Shown: in pieces, positions 35,301 through 47,300 of the stretch
Position numbering within the stretch: position 1 is the stretch's first letter
Layout: each line of letters begins with the position of its first letter
NCBI GenBank assembly: GCA_040954595.2
Contig: CM082592.2
Coordinates: 4,836,001 to 4,900,000 of the forward strand
Length of the DNA: 64,000 nucleotides
From: Balanoglossus misakiensis
Lineage: Eukaryota > Hemichordata
Direction of reading: 5' to 3'
Made by a program: the position numbers and the translations under genes
The notes under the pieces: model-generated
The model's database searches: none
What the model saw: the letters and a program-made list of their open reading frames with translations, nothing else
What the model was told of the DNA's origin: nothing

Positions 35301-38300
35301 GTCGTGCGACGCAAAGTCACATGAGCAGGACGGATGCATGAAATTTCTGTTAATTTGAAAATTTGCGTGAGCAGCACAAAAAAAGGTCGCATCTAATGAT
35401 TTCAGAAGTGGTTATAATGATCGAGCCAGCCGTATGTGGTCCAGGTAATTGCTAGCTCAAACATTCCTACTGGTTTGGTTGCCATGGCAATGATAGAATT
35501 GTGTAATCCATATCTCTATGCATGATGTGCCTCTGTCAATGCTCTGCTAACTCACTCAATGTGAACACTGATTGGCCTCTTACGCAAACCCAAACTCAAC
35601 TTTTTGTAGAATATATTGATTTCATGGATGTTTTCACCGAAAATTTTAATGGCTATGTGGCTGACAAAATATTTACACCTATAAACTTGTAATATCTCCT
35701 TTAAAAAAAAACACGAAAAAATCATAACTCATCGAAACAGCTACAAGTCATTGAAGGATGGAAATCCATGATTGAAACACAAAACAAAACAAAGCAAAGC
35801 AAAACAAATATACTGAGAAAAATAAGTCATTAGTTACATTTACTGACACTTACCTTTGTAAGAGTCAAGACAGCGAAGTGATTCAACTACAACATATTTT
35901 ATCACTTGCCTGCCAAAACTGGGTTCAAAATCTATTTATAAAATGCATTTTTTTCCCATATCACAATGACTTAAAGCGCCAAGATGGTGTTGCTCACGAC
36001 AATGATAAAAATGTTGAGAGGACACAATCTTCAAAGAGAAACAATCATTCAAAAGAAACAAACTTCAACTTTTGAGGCACTCACTAGCTCTCTTGACTTC
36101 TTGGGTGATAAGCACATCTAGAAAGGGTAGCACCATTCCTTGGCCCAGGAAGATTTTGACGAGCGTTGTGGCTACTTCCATCTTGTCCAGCGTCATTACT
36201 TCTTCTAACATATTGAGTGGCGTTGGTCCCTCAGGCTAAAAAAACAACAACACAACCAGAGGATCAACATGGAGAGTTTTTGGTTCCGGAGACTAAGGCG
36301 TGGACTACCCAGACATAGTGCATGGTTAATATCACACTCCATAGCCTTATACATGTAGAATTTTGAGAAAACAGTGTTACAATATTGTCATTTTCTTGAA
36401 CATTCCACAAAAGGTGCCAAAATTATTAATTGATATAAAGAAAACACTATGTCACCGTGCTTGATCTTTTGACAGAGCTGTTCAGATATTTTCGCCATGA
36501 GAAATCTATAGCATTATGAGTGCAAGAAAAGTGCTGACTCAGCATTTTAACATTTTAGACCCCTAACTGAAAAAGCAGGATGGAAACACACTGTTTTCTC
36601 TTTATTTTTGTATTTAAAATTCACTGATATACAAGATATAAACAAATCAGGAAAATTACAATATTCTAAATTTTGAGCAGACCACTACCCACTCATATTT
36701 TTTTCTGAAAACTAAGTCTCAGTGAAGCAAACAACACGACTACTTTTTTCTTGAGAATCAAACTGGCATGCAATTTCCCCTTTCAATAGAGATTGTCAAC
36801 AAAACCTCACTGAAATCCCTACGTGTCTCTTTTGAATATACCGTACAACTACAGTGTACATGATGTAATTCCAAACCATCAGGCTGTTCCACAGCTATCA
36901 GACTACATGTACACACAAGAGTTGATGAATTTACTCTGTAGACCACGTGATGGTGTCCTTTTTTTAACACACTGTGTAAATTCCACTTGAAACGCTTAAA
37001 TGAATTCGTTCAACATTTTTTTCTCGATTGCTTCCATCTGTATCCATGGCGACAGATTTGATGAACGTGTTTTGCATAAAAGGGAGCATGTTTTAATTCA
37101 CGTACGGCCAGACTTGTACATGAAGGACCTAGGCATACCTGGATTTTCCATTCACACAAAGATCAGAACTGCAGCATCTGGGCTTATTATTTCCCTGAAT
37201 GCAGCCTGCGCGTCAAAATTATTTCTGTCAGACTACACCTTTTAAAAACATCCAACATGGGCTGACGTCATTTTCCATGCCACGTTATGTCAATAATAAA
37301 AAATCTGTTGCATTTTCACATTTCCTATACAACTTAGCCAATGTGACTACATGGGACTACGTTTAAAAACATGTTGTGTTGTATTTAATCAAGTGCCAAT
37401 CTAATTTTCTCTGCCATGATTGATGTACATACATGTACCGATTAATGTTTAGAATGCTTGATTCGATCAAGCGTGTTCTACAATGTGCATTTCACTAAAT
37501 GCATGTTTTGTACCGTGTGAATTCTCTGTTTTTTTAAAACTATTTCATTTACTTAAGAATGAATGTGAGGTACATGTATACAGGGTTTACACACACAAGT
37601 TGTGGGACTCATATGATCTGAGAGGATTAACCCTTTCACCCCCAGTTCCCTCTTTAAAGGTCCGACCTTACCACAGAAAACAACAGATTTGGACTGAACC
37701 ATGGTAGCGAAAGGGTTACACAAGGAATGAACATCAGCTTTTGAGTGAAATAATGATTCAACTTGACAAGTGTGCAAAGAAAATCCAGCTCGTAAGTCTT
37801 TTCAAACACTGAGCAAAGTCACGATCAAAACACAAGAAATCGCAGAAAACAAGATTTTTTCGAAAGACCAGTAATTGCCCAGAAGCTGTGTTCATCGCAC
37901 ACTTAAATATCCTTAGTCGTGAACGCTGTAAAGCGAGGGGGCAGTTCACCACAGCGTAAGTAGATAATGACTTCCGAATATGTATTCATTTTGGCGAATA
38001 CATGCAGGATGTTTTCATGTGTTGGATACGATAGCAACTGAAATTGTGTGCTATATGTGAAAATAGCAAAATGCAAACTGTAATTACAGGGACAATTTTG
38101 TTAGATAATAATAGATTTTCAACTGAAAACAGCATGACGTAGTCTTTTGGAATTTGTGATGCATGTTCTGTACATATAATGCCACTTTGAAAGCAAAATC
38201 TCGGTTAATATAACTCAGTATGAGTTTTATGCCTTTAGGTAAGTGATTGTGTATACAAGGAGGTTTATGGAATTAAACCATACATTTTGCTGTACAACTC

Positions 38301-41300
38301 TGGGGTGCCCATCAGGCCAATGAGTTTTACGACAAACTGCATGGTTTTATTCTGTAAACCCATGATTATGAGGTTGCTTTTATTACCATACCAGTATTAT
38401 ACCATAATTTTGGCATGTTTCAGGTATTTAAGAGAGTCGAAAATACAAGAGTAGGGGGCCAGTGGCATTTTTTCGGATTTGATATCATAGCTCTAGCTTG
38501 AGTGTAGCCACAACAAGTTTGCTGTTTATTTCCAATTAAATCAGACTGCTGAAAACAAAGAAAGTGTCTGGTTTACCTGTAAGCCAAACAGTTTCAAAGA
38601 CAATCTGGTTTATTAGTAAATCGAACACTCCGAAACAAAAAAGGTAAAATAGGAAGAGGTTATGAAAGAAGAGGTGGGAATGAAAAACAGAGAAATATTA
38701 GGTTTTACAAATTCACCCAGTTAAATAATTTTGTCTCTGTTGATAAAAAAACCAAGAATGTGTGATATTTACCTGTGCTTGGGACACTGATTCTACTAAA
38801 AGATCTATGAGTGGTTGATAGTACTGAGATGGTAGTATTCGTTCCTCAGAACACCTGACCTTTAACCTCAAAGAACCAAGATCTGGCCTGCGGGCAGAGG
38901 AAAAGAAACAAGATAGAGTTAATGACATCTGTATATTATTTAAATCATTTAATATCCTTTTTTTGGCTTGAACAGAAAAGATGCACCTGTAGTGTATATT
39001 TGAACCAAATTACGATTTGAAATATTTAAGCATGAATATATTTTATCTGCAGTTTAAAATGAGGCAATAAATTCGGATCAAAAAAATCCTCAGTTATCAA
39101 TGTAAAATACTAGAAAATATTTCAGCTTTACAGTTTTCTAATCTGAACAGGGCTCATGAATCATGTGTGGAAATTTAAAAAAAAAAAACTGTCAGAAATG
39201 GCCTGTGTATATACCTGTACACATAAGCTGGGCTATATCCCTCAATGATGTTTCTCTTTCAACCGCCTAATGATTAGGTTACAGCCACTTGACATGAAAT
39301 ACAACGGCCACTGGATAGCTCTCAGCAAATTGAATTTGCGCACTGGGGGGAAAAATGCTTCCTTCCTGATTGCGAAGATGCTGTAAGTTTGATTCGATTC
39401 AATCAAGGAAATGCGCTAGCTTTGGGTGAGGGAGCCATAATTTGTTGCGACCGGAGGGCTTTTTTGTTAAAAACAGTCAACTGAATGATTTGTGTTTATT
39501 CTTGGGAGTTAACTTGAAAGATTTGTTTTAGCGCGAGGCGGGATTTTTATCTCAGGGAGATGATACCTGGTTGGTTCAAGGCATACTGTATGTGTGCCTG
39601 TTGGAGCACTCACACAGTCAACTATCTGCAGCCAGAGGGATTTGTTAATCTTATAGCGTGGGTTTGGGTGTTGTGTTATTTTGCAAGATAAAACTTTAGA
39701 GATGCTGACATTAGCCAGAGGTTACGTTAACTCTTCGCTCGGTAACCTAAGGGATTTGTCTCTTATCTGCTCAGTGTCGCCAATTCGTGTTTACTGGAGG
39801 GAAAATGCGTACCAACTGAACTAATAAATGTAAACAGAGTACGCAGGGAGATTTGTTAGACATGTGAGTCGGTGTGCATCTCGATTCACTGTAGCTCATG
39901 ATTGAGATATTGGTAAATTTTGCCGACTGGTCACTTGGCGTTTGATTTTCATCAAATGATCCATTCTTGACTGTAGCTTATGGCATCAAAGCAAACAGCA
40001 CCCAAACATGAATACAGCAGGCAACCCATTTCTACCAAAATCTACGATGAGAAATCTTACATTTCCAAGTTACATATTAAACCTACCCGTCCTCATCCTC
40101 TTCGATTTCTCTAGGTTTCAGCCTCAGCCACTCGTCGTACGTCCTGTTGGGTTCAAGGTCGGCAGGATGCAGTTCAATGCGCCCCATGTAGTCGTTATTT
40201 CCAAGCCTGTCCCAATCCCACACTATTAAGTGTATGACTGCGTCTCTGAGCGGTTTTGTGATCTCAAAGTCAAAGGTTTCGTACCATCGGGGAAACCGTG
40301 TTCTTCTGATGGTCTGCAAGAATTCCAATGTAACATAAAGTGGAACAATATAAAATACTGTTAAAAATTAAAGCTGTTTTCACATGGTAATCAGTCAAAC
40401 TTGTTTCGACTCTGTTATTTGCATTCTTACATGTGTGTTAACTTGAGCATGTTTGTGATAAACCAATTTTGAAAGTATAGCTAGATTCTTCTAAGTAGAT
40501 TTAACAATTAGTCTAGTTTTTATTTTGCCTAAAGTATGTTAATGATATAATTGTGATAACTTCAATGGGACAAAGCTACATGTACACCTTGCATCACCAT
40601 GGTGTTTAAACTTCAAGTCCGGAAGTCCAACCTGCAAAACTAGCAAGAGAAATTTCCAATTTCCCGAAACCTCAAAGTTGACATTTTTTACTACACAATA
40701 TGTTGGCAGGTTTCTCAACCCCAAAGGACACAAAATAATGAAGACATCTGCCAACGTTACCTGTGTACTCTTATTGGTCCCATTGTAGGTAATTTTGGCA
40801 AATGGATCTGAAGTACCAGTCTTGTCCTTGGCTGCAAGGTCCCTGTGCAAGTGATCAAAGTAAAATAGCATTACGTTATTGGCTGAGATGCAGGGATGCA
40901 TTATGGGTAGCCAGCAGTGCCCAGAGAATATACTATAACTGAGAATGTTATGCTGAACTGGTCAAACTTCTGACGCCTGTAATTTGCTTTCTGTATTTGA
41001 TTCTTACGCATCACTTGGCAGTCGTCCGGTTACACTCCTGTCCAGTTCAGTTGTCAAGGTGACCAATTTCCCTTGATTCTCGTTATTCTTGGATCAATCG
41101 AGTAATCGTATCTCCTTTTCAAATATCGCTATTATAATAAACCCTCATGAATTGCAGTATTTGTTGCCAAGAGCACGCTGACTGACTTTGTATACTTTAT
41201 CAGGCGTTACTCAATGAGGCTAATTTTGCAGTCCAATTTATCGCACATTTTGTCGCTTATTTCTGGTTCATTGCTTGATTCTTGCTTGTTTAATCTGTGG

Positions 41301-44300
41301 AGAGGGTTTCAGAGCTGTTCCTCAGTTCTGCCAAACTCTCTAATGACAATAAGAGCCATATAATGACTCGATCTACGTTCATAATTGCCGTACCTCATAC
41401 TTCCAGTACCAATTACACCTCTATAGAACACAGTGGCGCACAAACTGGCAGAAGGCAGGGTCAGGGTGAAGTGCAGATTTGCGAAAAACAAATGGCGGAA
41501 TTCCTCTCGCTCTGATTAAATCTGGAGATGAATGATGCTGAGAATGTTGGGTCTAATTCTTTCTCTTGAAAACTAAAGTTGAGCACTGGATGAAGTATAC
41601 ATGTACAGTACCAGCTTTTTTTTTCAGTGTACCAGTACGTGCCCACGGAGAGTTTGACTTGCACGTCGAAATCAATAGCGATTAAATGAAAGCGGCGTCA
41701 TACTGTTTTTGTTCCGAGAAAAGCGTGACATCACATGATGAGCATGTGTTTTCTGACGTCCCTGATATGTACATGTGGCACGTACATGAGTATGGGAAAG
41801 ATATAAAGGAGATTATGGAACCACTGTTTGTTTGACCGAACGACAACCTGCAGTGTAGGCTATACGTCTGCGTGGTTGCAGAATTCACTAAAGTTCATGC
41901 ATTATACAAGCACTAGGCGTAATACTGTAAGACATACATTATACCGTTGTTGTTTTCTCTCTCTATTCATTTGCCAATTACATCAAGAAATGTGTTTCAG
42001 GAGACAGCCACTTAATAGAAATCAGATTATTATCAGATGTAGGGTACGGCGACGTCTTTTACTTGAGTACATGATACGGTATTCTTATGCTGTCATATCT
42101 CACCAGCGTACGAATACCGCCTACCGCCCAAGTAAAAGATGTCACTGTACCCTACATCTGATTTTAGTCAGATTGTCTTCAGACCAGCTATGTGTGAAAA
42201 TTATAAATATTAAGCCACATTTTCACCTTTGCTACAGTAGCATCACACAATAGATTTTCTAGTGAATGGAAAACTGTATAAAATTTGAGAGCTTGGGCAT
42301 GTAAAATTACAATGAAAAACATACACATGTATGTTTTGAAGCTCACAATTGCACTTTTCAGCTAAAAAAAGTACACTGTATCTGGATCAAAACAAGCCCC
42401 TCAGCTGACCTAAATTTTCAAGAAGTATGTTTCCATGGTTACAAATCCTGTCACATGCTTTTTCGTTCAAAACAGACAAAAAAGGATGATTTGTTTGTTT
42501 AGCGACTGACTGAATGATGCATTGAAATATCAGGGGCATGTACTTTTATACATATCTCATTGCAGTCCTATCATTAGCACACCCATCTGCGAAATGCTTC
42601 ACCGGAAAAAAATACGATGATCATCTCGGATGAAGGACTTATTCAACTTCAATGATTCAAAGCCTAGAAATAATTTCCGAGTACCTGAATATCGATATAT
42701 CTGTCAAGGACGAGGCTGAAGAGTGTACAACTGCAAGGCGCAAAGTAATCAGATTTTAATAAACTGTCTAATGGATGCGAAAAACTGGTTCAATTTATAG
42801 AATTGTTCACAGCGTTGTCTTCTGTTGTCTTGGATACGGGTTTTATTACATAAACTCCTTACATCTTTTGTCGCGCACAGATTTGAGAAAATCTGAACGC
42901 CCAAGGATTGTAAGCGAATATGTAATTATAGTGCTGTAGGAACATCACTGAACCATAGTATGACCATAATGTGGTTTCAGCAGTCTTATGAAATTCAGTT
43001 CAGACAGTTTTGAACATCTGTTACGGTTAATTTAAGCAGGTAATGTGTGTACTACACAATCTCAACCTGCAGACAGAAAGACATAGCACTAGAAAATTTA
43101 GAGGAAAGAAATTGCTGAGTCATGATGAAATTGTTGCCCTTAAACTCTCAAAAGTGACGTCCGTCATTTGTTGTCGTATAAATACCTTGCCTCAATTATT
43201 TGGCATTTGAGGGTGTAGTGGTTGTGTTCTTCCACCAGTGTTAGGTTGAGATGAACTTCACCTTGAACTTCGCTGTCTCGGTTGACTTTGCGTAATTTGA
43301 ACCACTTCTCTGTACCTGCTGTAAGATGATGGAAAAAAAAGGGGGGAGGGAAAATAAAGTTAGAGAATTTCATTTTGACAGTCTACTAGTCATAGTTTGA
43401 GTACTTCTAAAAGAATTTCCATATCAATTAAATATGAACGTGATTCTTTTAACCCCCTTGAGTGCCAGAAAAAACAGCTTTATAACAATTAGTTATATAC
43501 CTTGAGTGCCATAAATAAACGTCATAAACTAACTGGAATCTATGGTTTCTCTGGTACTGTATATATGATTATATAGGTAATGGTAGTCAAGAGGTTAAAT
43601 TTTCCAACATGCAAAGTTCAAAACAGCAGTGGAACTCTTTGTTAAAACTGTATGATCATGAGAATCATTGCTCTGTGGTATTCTAAAAGACCCCACACAT
43701 TTCTACGTACTTTTAAGCTAAATTTTCATGCAAACTTTCAGTGGGAAAGGATGGAAATATTTGTTTTTCTTAAAAGCACTTCCACTGGAGTGTCTATTCT
43801 TCTCAGTAAAATTTCTCAAAAATGATTGATTTTCGACGAGGATACTAGCACTCCTCCGATCTCCTAGTGATATTTGTTTTTCATCAGTGAATCGCAGGAT
43901 CCTCTTTCAAAAAGGGCACAACACTCTCTTCCTGTTTTGCGGCCTTGCTCTGTTGTCCAATCAATACAAGCAAGTGGGAGACGGGAACGATCTGCGTGTA
44001 TCTCTCTCTACAAACACGACGCAGCCATCAATAAAAAAAGCCCAGCCGCACTGTGACAGTGAGTGCATGAAAAGCCGCAATTTTCCCACCCCATTCCGAC
44101 TGGGAGAAAATCCTGTTCTGGAAGTCCCTGATCCTTGCGTTGTCACGGCAACCCTACAGAGTGCCGAAAGATGCACAGGAAGAGTGCATGTCACCTCACA
44201 CCGAGATTCATTTCCTCAAAACACTGTCGCGTATGTCGCTGGCGTGATATTTCACACGCGGCAAATGCCATTATGCGCAACGGTTCAGACGGGAGTCGCG

Positions 44301-47300
44301 CAGATTCTATCAGACTTTCTGGGGTTTCACTTCCCCTTTAGATGGCAAAAATTATGAATTTCAGCGGAACAGCTTCACTCGGGTTAATTTACGCAGTCTT
44401 TCTTGCAAAAATGCCTGTATCTGTTATTATGATATGTGCATATATGCAGGGATCAAAGTCTGCTCTCTCGATAGTAATGTGGGCCCGGGCTCTGTACATG
44501 CCCCTTTAAAACGTAGTCAAAATCCACACGGAGTAAAAATGCAATTCGCCCTTGTCACATGTCACGAGTGTAGTTTTGACTGTATAAGGATAAGGGAGGG
44601 AGGGAGGGAAGGAGGGGAGTATATAAAGAGCTGAAGAGGACTATGGGTTTTTTTTTCATTTTCATTGCCAAGATCACTCTTCCAGAAATTTCATTATCTA
44701 TTCACTTTCGAGGAATTATCAAAGCATGAACTCAGGAGGATTTTAGGTCACGGCAGGCTGAAACATAATTCTTCCCATGAAATATTAATTCACAGTAGAA
44801 TATCCATTAGGCCGGCGGCCATCGAAATATCAAGTTTAACTCAACGAGACATATGTATTATGTGTACCTGCAGAGTTGGAACTCTACAAGATGATGACTT
44901 CCGGGCTAGAACATTATTTCATTTTTTTATGTCATTATTGTTTTTGACGTTATCGTTGTTGTATTATATATCACTTGCATCCTGTTTTGTTGAATACTAG
45001 TGGCGTACACATACAGAGCCATCAGTCAACCTAAAATGCAAATTGACCAGTATATTGGTTGACTTGTGTGTCAATTTGTTATTTTTCGTATCTCTCAGAC
45101 CAAAATTACCATTTCGATCAATTAAAATTCCAAGATGTCAAACACTAACATCAAAAGCATATACATGTATAGACAGGAAAGGACATAAGTCCATGCCAGG
45201 TCATGAACAATTTCCACTGTTGATATAGTGCAAATACTATCAAGCAAACGATCGTAAGTGGAATATTTATAATTTCCCTTTGGAATGTTATCACTCTTTT
45301 AACTGATACCCGGAAATATTTTCTTGCAGACATGGGTGATGTCAATCAAAAAAAGCACATTTCCAAACCAAGATGGAATTTATGAGCAGCTGCATATATC
45401 GATAAGGAACGCACTCTTAATAGCTAAGCAACCCAGGGGAGTTGGGTTGATGAAAGTTTCAGATATTAGCTTAGTGTTCTCTACATACTTTGACAGAAGA
45501 GTGGAATCACTTCATGTATTCAATGTTGCTAACCAAAAACAGGGCATCGTTTAAATTGATTAGTGAAATATCCTGATACAAAACGGTTTCTCTTGAAGTT
45601 TCGAAAATGCATACATGTTATAGAAATGTCTTGCATAAAAATTTGAAGGCACATACAATGTACATGTACATGTACTGTAATAAAAGAGGGCTAAATAATT
45701 CAATGGTGGGTGTCGATACACATGGGGGAGTCCGAGAACTGGGCAACCCAAACTCAACATCTGGTTTATCGGTGATACTGCCATCTTGGTTTCCTTAGCT
45801 GAACTCCACCTTATCTCCCTGGCACCCATGGGTGATGGGATACGTCTGGCTGGACAGTGATTGCCGAGTGTGCATTTTCCTGCCCAGTGTTTATGCTGAT
45901 AGCGTAGACCACAGCCCTTCTATAGGGACTGTGCTCAGACGCATGCATGAGTAAAGCTGTATGGCTCCGCGTGGAGTCCACATACATTCAACAAGATCAG
46001 TGACCGACAAAGACAATCAGTACAGCGAGAACCTTGAGTATTGATTCGACGACGTGGGGATATATAGACATGCTAAGTAAACTCATCTGGTCGATCGAGA
46101 CTCTCGGATCAGTCACCGCGGTGAAACGGTCGGAGATCAAGTAATCATCCAAAAGTACGGAGTGATTGAAATAAAAGTCATTTGTCATGTTCAACCATGT
46201 ACAATTTATCTGCGACCCAGCCATGGCTGAAACAATTCTCTCCAAGGATTAGAGAGATTGGTTTGTGTCTACGCATACACTTATTAAAGACATTGCCTCG
46301 ACAGACTGCATGATGCTCTGAATCAATGGTAACAGAAACTGGCACCATAGAATGAAGTTTGGTGTGTGCACTTGAATCGATCTACCCCCTTCACAGCCTG
46401 ACCACCTGTTGATTCAGAACTTACGATGACTGCATTATGGGTAAGAAAAGTCCAAATCTCACTGTAGTAGCAATTTTTGTGAAATTGCAACCCACTTCTG
46501 GCAAAAAGTTCTGTCTCTGCAGAGTGCTTATTGGGTTCATTCAACTTTTTTCACATCAAACACAAATTTCATTCTTATCAAAATAATGACAGAAGACCAT
46601 TATCTTGAAATTCTGTTGACCAAAACTGTCTGGCTAATTTGTTTAAGGAATAAAAATATAGTGCGTGTCTTGGTAATTTGCATCAATATTTAGGAAAATG
46701 GCAGTCAATAATGAGATATAGTTGAGATGGTTTATGGATTAAGTAAATGGTTTGTGCGTGATGTCGCCAAGTTTTTTTTTTCAGGCAGAACTAGATTATC
46801 TTATCAAGAAGATGCTTCATTTCAGTCCCTTGTGAAATCAACTGAATCAATCCACGTTTTAAACTCAACCATGAAGCATTTATACACAATGAATAAATGT
46901 ACACAACTATTATCCCTACACTAATTTTCCTGTGTACTGAGGATAACGATTTGTTAATTTGCAACCATGCATGGGTATAATCTCTCAGTAGTAGATGTGG
47001 ATTTTGACTCTTAACAGAAAAGTAGAAACTAGAAAACTTGAGACAACTTGTAAACCATACAACTTTGTAAACCATGAATTTTTTATGGGAAGGACTGAAC
47101 TTTGAGCTTCAACATTCTGCATCTATGAGAAAAAAAAATAGCTTGCCCTGAACAGGAAATGACAAGGATTTTCACATCACGACAAGGACTCACTGATCAA
47201 ACTCTGACATTTGAAATCAAAGCATCGACTGCAGAGGCCCTCGGGTGTCAACAAATATGAATGCCATATTAGTAACCGCCAAGGGCATGACGCCCGTGCC

